Origin: Balanoglossus misakiensis
Lineage: Eukaryota; Hemichordata
Direction of reading: 5' to 3'
Length of the DNA: 64,000 nt
NCBI GenBank assembly: GCA_040954595.2
Contig: CM082584.2
Span: 3,782,001 to 3,846,000, forward strand
Position numbers and translations under genes: made by a program. The notes under the pieces are model-generated. The model was not told the DNA's origin and searched no databases. It saw only the letters and a list, made by a program, of their open reading frames with translations. This document shows, piece by piece, positions 12,228-23,091 of the stretch. Positions within the stretch are counted from its first letter, which is position 1. Each line of letters opens with the position of its first letter.

Positions 12228-12462
12228 ATTGCCCGATGGGCTGTTTTGGTGTTCTGCGCGCGACTTCTGCGCGTTCCAAACTGTCGTTCAATGGCTTCCT
12301 CCACGATCAGTCAACTCCCGCATCTATGGCTTCAAAGCGACGCACAGGCTTAACACCTGCTCAACTGGACGATATTTTACTCCAAACGGACAGTAAATAC
12401 ACCAAAATCGCAACCAACAGCGCAGTATCCTCAAAATTATCTGAGTTCGAAGTAGGTATAGT
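12228..12462 (+). pseudogene. Possible Crypton/DUF3504-type N-terminal fragment
   Basis: From an internal ATG near 12330 the frame reads MASKRRTGLTPAQLDD and then a segment containing TDSKYTKIATNSAV and LSEFE. The pattern L-x(8-10)-D-S-K-x-T-K-x(5-8)-F-x-E-F resembles the start of Crypton-derived tyrosine-recombinase proteins (DUF3504). A GTAGGT donor-like site follows LSEFE. Only about 45 residues support this and no catalytic domain is present. It could also be an ordinary first coding exon. Confidence 0.3.
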
Positions 12463-12568
12463 TCTTGGGAGATCGAGACATTTTACATTCTCAGCAACGT
12501 ACGACATGGACGCAATCCTACGTTCTTCTATTCTACAGTGTATGCACGTTCAAAAGTTCGGCGTAATA

Positions 12569-12681
12569 AAATTAATAACACATGATGCTCGGGCAACATC
12601 AATATTATGGTCACAGAGCACCGTCTCGCGTGCAGGCGTCAAATCGTGATATTGCCCTCGCTATCATGTGTTATTATTTAA
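12569..12681. repeat. Foldback hairpin
   Basis: AATAACACATGATGCTCGGG (from about 12571) pairs imperfectly with the reverse complement of CCCTCGCTATCATGTGTTATT (ending about 12676). The arms are about 40 bp and the loop about 30 bp. A third copy of the GATATTGCCC arm lies at 12226-12235. The design resembles the foldbacks at 34.1 and 41.3 kb. Confidence 0.55.
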
Positions 12682-13595
12682 TTATAAGCCTACAAGTATA
12701 AGACAACCTGCCCAGTGACAGATGAAAAGATGTGAAGAGTATGTAATTGAGAAGCTAACATTGTCTGCAGATTTAGAGTTGTGGTCGAATAGAATTGTAA
12801 TGTCGGAGCCATGCTCTCGGTGTATGTCGGAACGTGCAGACGTAGGCCCCTATCACGAATGCGGGCACTCGAACAATTGCGTAGCACAAAAGAGGTAAGT
12901 GTGTGTTCAACATGACTTGTCCAGAACTCTGCGTGTACGGAAAATTAGAATGATCGTAGTCTCGGTTACCTAAACCACTCTGCTTCTTCCGTTGCCCTCC
13001 AGAAAGAGGGTCTGGGGAAATACCATAGAAAAATCCCCAGGCAAAGATGGCCGACTCGAGGCAAAAGCGATGGTCGGCATTCATGACATTTGATATCATG
13101 ATATGACGATATTAGAATTTACCAAACTTCTCTCTCTATTCAATTTGTAGACAGTTTTAGGAGATCCAGCAATTCTCGGCATGTTTTTTTATTGTTGAGA
13201 CATTATTTGTCATAATTAACTTATTTTCAGAAAACTACAATCTTAGTTGCCCATTGCTAGGCTTCCCAAAAGTGTGCCACTTGCAGCCTCTGCAAAAACA
13301 TGATTTTTATGACCACTTAGGTAACTGTCCCCTGTAAAATTGATTATATCAGTGAGTAATGATCTCTTGATTGTTCTTGCAAAGGGTGATGAACTTGTCT
13401 GACTGTATGTGTGTTAGTGTGTATTAAAGCTGCATGTATATATTTGGGGACCATGGAATAACCTCAGGAAATTCAAGGGTGAACCACAGATTTCTTCCAC
13501 AATTTACTAGGGGTCCATGGAAAAAATCACTAGGAAAATAAAAAATCCTCCGGCCCCACCCTGGAAGTAAATTCTGAACAGTCTCTAAATCTCAG
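12682..13595. other. Gene-free stretch with transposon ends
   Basis: No gene is supported. At 12945-13015 a segment (AGTCTCGGTT, CTCTGCTTCTTCCGTTG, CCAGAAAGAGG) recurs at 20698-20760. At about 13540-13592 a segment ending CTGAACAGTCTCTAA resembles the end of the element family whose best copy is 62223-63022. Confidence 0.5.
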
Positions 13596-13704
13596 TCAAT
13601 CTGATTAAAATCAGATGTAGGGAACGGCGACTTGGTTTTTTTTATGCTGTCAGCATAAAAAAAACAAGTCGCCGTTCCCTACATCTGATTTTAATCAGAT
13701 TGAA
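13596..13704. repeat. Near-perfect 109-bp palindrome
   Basis: The left arm (13596-13649) and right arm (13651-13704) are reverse complements with a single-base centre (13650). The arm carries AGGGAACGGCGACTTG and an outer block, ATCTGATTAAAATCAGAT, which is itself self-complementary. Stem pairing looks uninterrupted. Confidence 0.9.
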
Positions 13705-14094
13705 TATCAGTGTTCTAATGAACAATATGGTGGCTCTTCTTTTTCGCATGTGCCATAAACTAAAAAAATATGTGATTGGCTAGATCTCAATTTCCCATGG
13801 TCACTGTAGCTAATTTTCAATAATGACCCTCGCAGCATTTAATCTATCTGTAGTACTAGTATAAAAATTACTCAGATAAAACATGAATAAACAATGAAAT
13901 AATTCTCTTTCTGTTATGTACATTTTTGCCACCAAAATTGTTAGCCATGTTACATTTTGGCAAGCATGTTGTAACAACTTGGCCGCAGTTATAATGGCCA
14001 TGTTGTCCAAATTACTAATATAACTGATCAGGTCTTAACGGCGACCAAGTGAAACTTCCTTTCAAAAAAGCCACTCCAGTGGCAACCTGCCAAC

Positions 14095-14258
14095 TAGACT
14101 CTCTCACAGCCCCTCTCGCTGTCCATGCAGGCTTATGGTCCGATTGCATGTGTGCCCGGTTCGCTATACAACACCAAATGGTGCTTCTCCCTTGCCAAAC
14201 GGTTGAGGGCGCGTCAGTGAAGAGCCTTGTACCGAACCGTGGGCTGTGAGAGAGTCTA
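14095..14258. mobile_element. 164-bp MITE with 18-bp perfect TIRs and 9-bp TSD
   Basis: TAGACTCTCTCACAGCCC (14095-14112) is the exact reverse complement of 14241-14258. The flanks are identical 9-mers, CCTGCCAAC at 14086-14094 and 14259-14267. It is too short to encode a transposase. A 9-bp duplication is typical of Mutator-like elements, so a non-autonomous Mutator-type element is the most likely reading, though other superfamilies cannot be excluded. Confidence 0.9.
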
Positions 14259-14269
14259 CCTGCCAACCA

Positions 14270-15249
14270 CCCAATGAGGCAATTTCTGAGAGGCCATTTT
14301 GGAAAGGCAAAATGAATCAAATCGAGTACACGCCCACCCACCAATGTTGTATGAGATTGTAGAGAGTAACAAACCTCATCATCTTCCACACACAAAAAGT
14401 GATTTTAAATGTTGATAGTTTGGGGGCATGACACAGACATTTAAATACAATGTGCTAGTATATAGAAAAAAGTGTCATTTTATTTCTACTATCAGTGCAA
14501 TTAAAAAGCACCAAATAAACATTAGTACAGAAATCTCCCCAGCCTTGGTAGAGTACTGGACTGATAATTAATATTCATGAATAAGTTATATTCATCAAAT
14601 GCAGGTATTTCATTCAAAAGCATTTTATTTTAACTGTCAGTGTAATGACAGTCTCTCTATTCTGAAAATGTAATTAATATTCATGAGCTAAGTAATATTC
14701 ATCAAATACAGGGCTTTCATTCAAAATCAGCTTCACTACCACTTTGGCAATTTCAGTTTTATCCATTTTCTTGTTTTATTATTGAGGGAGGATCCATTTT
14801 TAAAAAAATCTACACCCTATAGTCTCATCAAAACTGCCATAAGGTTCTGGTAGAATCTTTCATACTTCATGTTGTTGACATCTTTTATGAAAATTGACGC
14901 AATAGTACTCTAGGAGTGTGACTAATTGCCATCTTGTCAACATAAGGGACATATTTATAAATTTCTTGTTGCCTAACTAGGTACTTCCTCAATCAAGTCT
15001 GACAATAAAGACAGCATAAGCAAAATTGCACCAAATTAATGCTGTTCATGGTGAATCTTGTTGTATTCATAATCAGTCTGATAAAAACAAATTCTGGAGA
15101 AAAAATACATGAAATTGATAACAATCACATGTACAACGACAGCACGCTTATGGAATTCAGGAACTGTAACTAATACTACACTTTTGAATAGTCAAAAAAG
15201 AACCTCTAGTAAAATTTAACACAATGCACATATTTTTTTTGGAAACATT
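14270..15249 (-). other. 3' flank / 3'UTR of the zinc-finger gene
   Basis: No coding signal. An AATAAA polyadenylation signal on the minus strand (TTTATT at 14775-14780) lies about 470 bp past the stop, and another lies at 14479-14484. Two TTAATATTCATGA-like repeats occur near 14570 and 14675. Confidence 0.45.
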
Positions 15250-17863
15250 TTAATGGATCCTCATGTGTACCTTCAGGGCACTACTCTGTCTAAAAGTTTT
15301 CCCACATTCACTGCATGCATATGGTCTTTCCTTTGTATGAATTTTCATGTGAACATTCAGATTGCTCCCCCAAATAAATGTTTTTCCACATTCATTGCAT
15401 GCATATGGCCTTTCATTTGAATGAATCCCCATGTGTAGCTTCAGGCTGCTATTCCGATTAAATGTTTTTCCACATTCACTGCATGCATATGGTCTTTCAT
15501 TTGAATGGATACTCATGTGTACCTTCAAGGCACTATTCAGTGTAAAAGTTTTCCCACATTCACTGCATGCATATGGTCTTTCATTTGAATGGATCCTTAT
15601 GTGTCTCTTCAAGGCACTGCTCAGTGTAAAAGTTTTCCCACATTCACTGCATGCATATGGTCTTTCATTTGAATGAATCCTCATGTGTCCCTTCAAGGCA
15701 CCACTCAGTGTAAAAGTTTTCCCACATTCACTGCATGCAAAAGGCCTTTCCTTTGTATGAATTTTCATGTGAACATTCAGATTGCTCCCCCAAATAAATG
15801 TTTTTCCACATTCATTGCATGCATATGGCCTTTCATTTGAATGAATCCCCATGTGTAGCTTCAGGCTGCTATTCCGATTAAATGTTTTTCCACATTCACT
15901 GCATGCATATGGTCTTTCATTTGAATGGATACTCATGTGTACCTTCAAGGCACTACTCAGTGTAAAAGTTTTCCCACATTCACTGCATGCATATGGTCTT
16001 TCATTTGAATGGATCCTTATGTGTCTCTTCAAGGCACTGCTCAGTGTAAAAGTTTTCCCACATTCACTGCATGCATATGGTCTTTCATTTGAATGAATCC
16101 TCATGTGTACCTTCAGGATACCACTCCGTGTAAACGTTTTCCCACATTCACTGCATGCATATGGTCTTTCATTTGAATGGATCCTCATGTGTACCTTCAG
16201 ATGGCTATTCTGATTAAATGTTTTTCCACATTCACTGCATGCATATGGTCTTTCATTTGAATGGATCTCCATGTGTCTCTTCAGGTGGCTATTCTGATTA
16301 AATGTTTTTCCACATTCACTGCATGCATATGGTCTTTCATTTGAATTTATCCTTGTGTGTTGTTTCACATTGGTACACTCACCGGTTGCAAATTTTGTTC
16401 GAGTTGACTGTACATGTTTTGAGACAGTGTTATCGGTTTCAAACACTTCATTTCTATTAAGTGGTGCTTCACACGAATTTTGAGTTTCCATATGAAGATG
16501 TCCCTGTAGCTCACAAGCCTGTTCAGAAGGTTTTGCAAATGTGCTGTTTTCCAAACAGTCAGGACTTGCCTGGCTGTATGGCTGTGCCTTGAACTCTTCA
16601 TTCTTACTGCTGGCAGGAAAACACTCTGCAAGTTCTGACAGTTTTGAGCACTCTCCATTTTTGCCATCATCATGCAGCACCTCTGCACTCCCAAGTTCAA
16701 CATCTCCCCTGCTGACATCATCCAGGGGGCTCATCACAACCTCAACATGGCCATGGTGTGCCAAGGTGTGGATAATCAGTGACACATCTGTTGGATGAAA
16801 ACAAATAACTGGACGTGTTAAGAAAATTGTATTAAAGGAAAAAAAGTAATTGTAGAGTTAACCAAACCAGTCTGTATGCACACAGTCTACTATCTAGCCG
16901 TATTTTGTCAACTTCACTTCCAAAACTAATGTCTAGCCTCATGCATGTCACTGAACCAATAAAGCCTGATACCCCTTGCTGGGACTTGTGATGTAACTAG
17001 CGTCCCCTTGAAGTAGTCAATCACATAAACTGAACACTGGTGATTGGGTGTACGATTATGGTGAAGGCAGGGCTAATTACCCATCCTTATTTACACACTG
17101 TATATCCTTTGTCCTATCATTGGAAAAATCAAAGCCTGTGATTGACTTCAAGGGGGTGCTAGTTACATCACAATTCCCGGCAAGGGGTATCAGTGGCTTT
17201 GTTGGGCCAGTGGTATGCATGACGCTAGACGTTAGTTTTGGAAGCGGAGAGGACAAAATACAGCTAGATACAAGACTAGTATGCACATTACATAGAGACA
17301 GTTATTAGCAACAGTCTTTTATATTATGTTAAACACATACATTGGTATATCAAGTAGTAAAAACGTCTATACCAATATAGGGCTCCATGGCAAATAGGAA
17401 ATTGATGTGTGTCTCAGCAGCTTGGTTGCCATCCTATCACACCTTGAACAGTCCTTGGATATGTGAGGTATACTCCAGGGAATTTTTGCTCAACAAGTGT
17501 GGTGTTGTGAGTGTTTAGAACAGTGAGTGTGCACAGACAGCAATTTACAGTTTTTCTGTGTTTTAAAAGTACCGTTGTAGAGTTGTGTCCACCAATTAGA
17601 GAGTTTTGTCCAGCAAAATTAAAGTTGTGTCTGCTAATAATTAGAGATTTTGGCTTGTCATATACGGGCCACCGTAATTACTACTAAATATTCCAGAAAC
17701 AACATGATAGGTACTAGCTTGTGACTGTACGCTTACTTACCATCAACGGATTCTACACCATCTTCAAATCGATGCCTTACTTGTCTATGTGATGCCTCCA
17801 ACAGTCTGCCAAGTTCATCACACTTTTTTGCATTTCTGTACACTTTGCACACTTCAGAACATT
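15250..17863 (-). CDS. 13-finger C2H2 zinc-finger protein (5' end missing)
   Basis: Two exons were identified: 17863-17741 (41 aa, ECSEVCKVYRNAKKCDEL...) and 16787-15250. The first ends at GATG|GTAAGT. The second follows TCCAACAG and supplies the two bases that complete the codon (GAT), so phase agrees. The 17863 acceptor also needs one base from an upstream exon that I did not find. The last exon carries about 150 residues of acidic/Ser-rich sequence, then 13 fingers of the form YACSECGKTF-x(5)-L-x(2)-H-x(3)-H, joined by an unusual uniform linker, IHSNERP, in place of the common HTGEKP. The protein ends directly at the last finger. Expected role: nuclear, sequence-specific DNA binding. The first-exon region is no KRAB, SCAN or BTB domain that I recognise. 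Fingers 4-7 nearly duplicate fingers 9-12. Confidence 0.85.
15301..16105 (-). repeat. Recent tandem duplication of five zinc fingers
   Basis: 15301-15685 repeats at 15721-16105 with a 420-bp offset (five 84-bp finger modules). Between about 15325 and 15680 I count a single difference (ATTCAG versus ACTCAG, changing TLNSAL to TLSSAL), whereas the edges diverge. The duplication is therefore recent or homogenised. Confidence 0.9.
16868..17302. mobile_element. Foldback element in the zinc-finger gene intron
   Basis: 16868-17030 pairs with the reverse complement of about 17140-17302. Shared blocks are ATCTAGC-GTATTTTGTC, TTCCAAAACTAA-GTCTAGC, GATACCCCTTGC and TGTGATGTAACTAGC. The arms are about 160 bp and imperfect, with a loop of about 110 bp. 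It lies in the intron between the two known exons and codes for nothing. Confidence 0.75.
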
Positions 17864-18359
17864 CTGGAATAACAAGGCATCATGTACCACACTGAAAAAC
17901 AGCTTATATATATACAATGCAAGTTACAGTGCTTTCCCAAGGTAGTTTTAGTGTAGCTGCCCTTCAGTGCTGCACACCATATTACACTTGGTCTAGCTGT
18001 GGTACGCAGTTGTACTGTTGGGGGGGGGGGGCAGATTACCCCCACAGACAGCTGCGGGACAACCCCCCATACTAATATCGCAGTTGCAACGACACGACTG
18101 GTGTAGGAACATTTGAACAGCAACAGAAAAAAACAAAGTGACCGTAATTCAATAAAACGCCCTATACAAGCCTAAACTCTGATTATTTCTGGTCCCAAAA
18201 CTCCTTTCGTGAAAAAAAATCACTGGTCTGTTTACGCATTTCAGCCAATTTTCCAAGGAGTACTATACTACCTCCTGGAAGTGACTGCCATTAATATGCC
18301 AATGAGACCTCGCACAACATTAGCGAGTGAGGGTCAAAGTGCGTTGCCATGGTGGAGTG
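17864..18359. other. Gene-free stretch
   Basis: Upstream side of the known zinc-finger exons. It contains an 11-12 bp G run near 18020. The missing 5' exon of the zinc-finger gene could lie here or further right, but none could be defined. Confidence 0.4.
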
Positions 18360-18363
18360 TTAA

Positions 18364-18812
18364 AGGCACATAAGCTGCAACTTTTGGGATAATTATCATA
18401 ATTTTTGTTTCAAACTGTACTACTATTAGTCTATGCAGATGAAGGCAGTGAAATATACACAAGCATTATAAACCCTTAATATGAGTGCATATGCAAGTTT
18501 TAACCAGATAAATAATAAACCTTTGCCGAAAGCGAATATCGCCACCACCGTGGGAAAATGCAAGAAACAATGAAAATGTTGCATTTCTGGTTATTGAACT
18601 TCATAGACAAAACATGATCTCATCCACTTGAGCTCATGGAATTAAATGTACACTACTGGGACATTATATTTCCTTTTTCATTGCAATATTTCGTTTTTTC
18701 TTTAATTTTTGGCCATTTTGTCATAAATAAGTGTTGAGCTTAGACATAATTAAAAGCATATATGAGATTATTTAAAACTAATTTTTTTTATCCAGTTGCA
18801 GCTCATGTACCT
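18364..18812. mobile_element. 449-bp element with TTAA target duplication
   Basis: AGGCACATAAGCTGCAACT at the left end matches the reverse complement of the right end, AGGTACATGAGCTGCAACT, with two differences. Both ends are flanked by TTAA (18360-18363 and 18813-18816). TTAA duplications are typical of piggyBac and Kolobok elements. There is no coding capacity, so it is non-autonomous. Confidence 0.8.
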
Positions 18813-18845
18813 TTAATCCATGTACTTGGGTATAGTACTACTCCA

Positions 18846-19726
18846 CAGGGTTCATACACCTAGAGCAATTCAAAATTCCAGGAGTTTCCAGGAGATTTCC
18901 AGTAATTTTCCAGGAGTTTTTGTGGTAAAAATGCCATTTTCCAGGGTGTTTTACGCAACAAAACTGTGCAACTTTATTATTACTGTTACATTCATATGCA
19001 CTTGTAATTCTAGTTTAACAAATCATTTAAAGACTTTTGACTGTGATACTAGTTACAAATTTCAATGACCTCCCCATGAAGACCTAGTAAAACAATTTTC
19101 ACCCGGAGATCACCTGGGTTCCTAAATCATTTAGCATATTTGGCTAAAATTTAAGTGACCCCCCCCCCCTGGATTTTGCCGCCACCCCTCGGCCGTAAAA
19201 ACTGAACAGTCCCTAAAGCAATGATTTCTGTCTTGATAAAATCGACAAATTACTGATGGAAATTACTGCTGAAAAAACCCACAAAAAACGCCTGCCTTTT
19301 TTGCTTCTTTTTGACATCACTAATTGCCCTTGAACATCGATCTTAGGGTGTCTGCCGCGGCCGTCTGTACAAGTATTCTGCAGGCGCGCGGACACATGGC
19401 ATGACCTCTAACAAAAGTTGCTACATCTTTTGTCAAGTTTTAGATATTTTGTTGCGACCGGAACGCTGAGCTGCGTTAGTTGTTGCAATTTGTGCGTTAC
19501 TACATCAATAATGATACTATTTATAGAACGCCTGTCTAAATAACTGGTGCGCTGAGTGAAATGGGCAACGCGTACTGTTTCACGATCCGGTGAAATGCGA
19601 TCGTGACTCGAGGTTTTCCAGGAGTTTCAAGGAGAAATTTTGAATTTCCAGGAGATTTCAGGAGTTTCCAGGAGGGGTTTCAAATTCCAGGAGATTCCAG
19701 GAGTTTCCAGGAGCGTACGAACCCTG
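18846..19726. mobile_element. 881-bp DNA element with CAGGGTTC ends
   Basis: It starts CAGGGTTCATACACC and ends with the complement CGTACGAACCCTG. Both sides carry the 6-mer ACTCCA (18840-18845 and 19727-19732). Subterminal repeats of CCAGGAGTTTCCAGGAGATT occur at both ends. No transposase frame was seen. The internal part (about 19150-19216) holds one end of another element family (GCCGTAAAAACTGAACAGTCC), probably a nested insertion. The CAGGG ends resemble hAT, but a 6-bp duplication is not typical of hAT. Confidence 0.75.
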
Positions 19727-19915
19727 ACTCCAGCTACTCTTCTTGCAGTTCACAGATTTTCAACATGTTTCATATGAATCATGGAGGTATTAGGTGTATG
19801 AATGGAACGCTTGTGGAAATTTGCATGTGCAGGCATATCTGTGCGGGTGGATAAATCACAGTCCCTCCACACAGGATTAATCAAAGTAAGCTGTACTGAT
19901 TCACCTAATTATACA

Positions 19916-20448
19916 CACAGGTCGCACCGTACCGCACCATTGTTGAGAATAGAACGTAATTCGCCGTGAAAAGCAACCAAACTCTTCAAAGATGACCAAA
20001 TAAATGACATTGATAGACGCCTATAGTTCTCCGACATTTAATGAGCGACTTTGGTACCTGAAAAACGGCAATTAATACTGTATCTGGGCCCCTAAATATC
20101 TTGTATCCTCCAAAAGACACTTGCTGCGAGCACGGCCATCTTGAACAGTGCAGTGCGCTCCCACATGATGACCCTTGACCTTTGCGTTTGAAAAATAGGA
20201 CTTCAAGATGGCCGCGCTCGCAGCAAGTATCTTCTGGAGGATACAAGATATTTAGGGGCCCAGATACGGTATTAATTGTCGCTTATTAAATGTACTGGGA
20301 CTATAGGCGTCTATCAACGTCATTTATTTGGTCATCTTTGAAGAGTTTGATTGTTTTTATCACGGCGAATTATGTTCTCGACATGGTGATCGTGTCATAC
20401 TTTCTCTCTCTATAGACTCAACTATGGTGCGGTACGGTGCGACCTGTG
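19916..20448. mobile_element. 533-bp foldback element with ~230-bp arms
   Basis: The left arm 19916-20145 pairs with the right arm 20202-20448. The outer 25 bp, starting CACAGGTCGCACCGTACC, pair exactly. Other paired blocks include CTCTTCAAAGATGACCAAAT, ATTTAGGGGCCCAGATAC and the GCTGCGAG region. The flanks ATTATACA and ATTGTAAA agree at 6 of 8 positions and may be an old 8-bp duplication, as in hAT elements. The loop is about 56 bp and there is no ORF. Confidence 0.85.
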
Positions 20449-22059
20449 ATTGTAAACAATGATCTTCCGAACTCAACAGTAGCAAATGCCATAATAGATA
20501 CGTACCAGCACTTGTCAATTGGCTGCAAATAAGAAATAAACTGTTTGGTGTTGGGTTCATTCTGTCAGTTCTCGACGATCTGGACCTCAGCCAGCACGCT
20601 TCATTGATTGTGTGCGGTATGGGTTAAAGGTCACTGTGTCAGTGAATATTGCGCCATCAAGCGGATGGGACGGAAAGGACAATACAAATGTACACTGTAT
20701 AGTCTCGGTTTATACCCAGACCCCTCTGCTTCTTCCGTTGGGCACTCCAGAAAGAGGATTAATTGACAAAAGAAAAGGTTTATGGAACGAATCGGTGCGC
20801 CAAATTGAGCCGTCTTGTATCAACTGAGGACATTCATGTTGGGGTCTATAATATAAATGGAGTAATTAGCACGCATATACATTAGGCCTATGATGCGATG
20901 CCAAACGCCAGTCCATGGAAGTCTCAAATTGTATGTTTCTTGGCGGCGTGGCTCACTTTTCACACGTTATTCATACATGCCATTTGCGGCAGTAATCGGA
21001 CAAAAAATCATTTTGCAGTAGAATTCGTATTATCGCCGGCTGCACGGCATGATGGATCACCGAAAGGATCCCGATTCTTTGATCAGATTTTTTATTTAAA
21101 AAAAGGAAAAACTGTATGTCTGTTAGAATATGTCATTAATAGAATCTCACACTACCAAGGGCCGAGGATCATATTTCTCACACGAGTTGGGGATTTTCTG
21201 TCCAACACGAGCCGCAGTGTGAGAATATGCCTATCTCACTTTGATGTTTGGTTTGTCAGGTGCATCTGGTAAGAATATGCATAATTATAAATCAAAACTT
21301 ACTTTAGACGCTGATTTGTTACCACGTTTCTTAAAACAAAAATTCTGCGTCATAAAACAGAATGACCGCGTATTTGGCAGACTAGCGACACTTGCCGCGT
21401 ATTTAAGACATCCTACTTTTTAAAAACAGTGATTGATTGTTTTTAATTACATCCTGAATATATTTGAGAAATGCTACTATCTTGCTTGTTTAGAAACTAT
21501 CCTGTTGTGATTTCATATTTGTACGGGCTGCGAAATATACTTTTGGTCAAGTCAGCGTTCATTTCCAAAAAATGACTTATAATTACCTTCTGACATTGTC
21601 TTACAAACATCGATTAATCCCGCGTCTGGTTGTGTGCGTCTTTCCCACCAAATGCTCAGTGGTTTACAGGAGATATTTCAAATGCCAATTCTCTCCTCAT
21701 GTGTCTATATAATGCGCATATCACACCATGGACCACACGTATCAAGCCACGAATGAACTTGAAGCTCTCAAATAATTAAAAGTAGAATGATGCAAGCTTA
21801 TTATTATATCTGTGAACTGTTTAAAGACTGTTTGACAGGGCTACAGTTGCTTGGTTTGTGAACAAAAGATGTTTCCGACATCCACATTTCCTATAATTAT
21901 AAAAAGTTATTGTTTTTAACGATGACAGGGATATATCATTGGGTATAGCTATATAATTAGGGGAGTGGGTAGACCTGGGCGCCGAGCAGGAATATAAGTC
22001 TAGTGACGGTCTGTCTCTGACATTAGGTCACGGTTCAAAAAACCTGGTCTGTGATTGTA
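20449..22059. other. Gene-free stretch upstream of the receptor gene
   Basis: A plus frame at 20898-21272 begins with a hydrophobic, signal-like segment (IVCFLAAWLTFHTLFIHAI) but degenerates into non-domain sequence and lacks a good donor, so it is not called as a gene. A transposon-like segment at 20698-20760 matches 12945-13015. Confidence 0.45.
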
Positions 22060-22195
22060 ATGACTTCGCCTGTCTCTGACATACGGTGGTGTTTCTTCGC
22101 TCTTCTTCTACTCTACGCGACGCAGCTCAACGTCTCCCGATCGATACCGCCTGCGGCTCCCAGAAATTGCGGTAGTCTAGATACCGCCAAAGCGG
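22060..22195 (+). CDS. Candidate upstream first exon with signal peptide
   Basis: ATG at 22060 opens 45 codons: a short polar start, a hydrophobic core CFFALLLLYATQ, then a Pro/Ala-rich segment ending near NCGSLDTAKA, followed by a donor-like G|GTAAAT. Its phase (one base left over) joins in frame with the acceptor TTTTGCAG at 23091, giving A-A-M-E-L-S. It may be an alternative first exon of the receptor gene. The receptor's own exon also begins with a signal-like segment, so the two starts may be alternatives. It could instead belong to another transcript. Confidence 0.4.
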
Positions 22196-23091
22196 GTAAA
22201 TACAAGTTGCTGTAGACAGCCAAACGGCATAACTACGAACATCTAAATGTCAGTTTAACTGCCGTTAAGGCCAGGAAGAAAAAATAAATTGTTCGTCGGA
22301 ATCGCCGCTTCTACTTTGGCTGATTTGGAAATATTTTTTTTTGGATCTCAGCAAATTCTACTTCCACGTTACAAAATTCTTAGTACTGCCGCTGGTGGCC
22401 AGAATATGTTGTGCAAACTGTAATGTAATGGCCTATGTTATTGTTGGGAAATATAGTATTGAATTCAGTAACAAGTACATGTATCAGTGTTTTTGTATGA
22501 GATATTTCTGGTAAAAAGGGAAACATTTATTTCGCCCTGTCTGCATCTGTGCAAATATGCCAGAGAACCGCATTTATCTTCAGCCTGAAAAAAAAATATT
22601 CGCTCACCGCTCCTGGAACTTGGTCCAAAAATCTGATGAACAAAATTGTTTTCTCTCTGGCCTAAAGTAAACCTTTGAAATTAATGTTTTACACCAATAT
22701 TCAGTAAAGGTTGGTACTGATCACATGTATGTACTTCAGGACACTGCAATCGAAAGATTTAGCGTCCATAAAACGCCCATGATTTCTGATGAATCAAGTC
22801 ATGGCGAATATTTCATTGAACGGAGGAAATCAAGTGATGTGAACTTTAAAAAATGTTCCTCTCTAACGAAGTAACAAATGCTCATCAGATTGATTTCAAA
22901 CGTAAACATTAAACTTTCCTCCATCGAAGGTATAAGGTTAATACTATTTTATCTCTACAAAGTTGTTTCATGAGTCACTGGACTCACACGAAACCACGTG
23001 CAATCGTATAACTATTTCCCCTAGAACTTTTATAATTTATTATACTTCAATTTGATTTGGTATCAAATCCCCTTTTTATTTACTTTTGCAG

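Noticed and set aside
15431-16096. Plus-strand ORFs with repeating FPHSLHAYGLSFEW
   Set aside because: Antisense shadow of the zinc-finger array.
20898-21272. 124-aa ORF with a hydrophobic N-terminus
   Set aside because: The signal-like start is suggestive, but the rest has no domain, no good donor and no homologous feel. Left as unproven.
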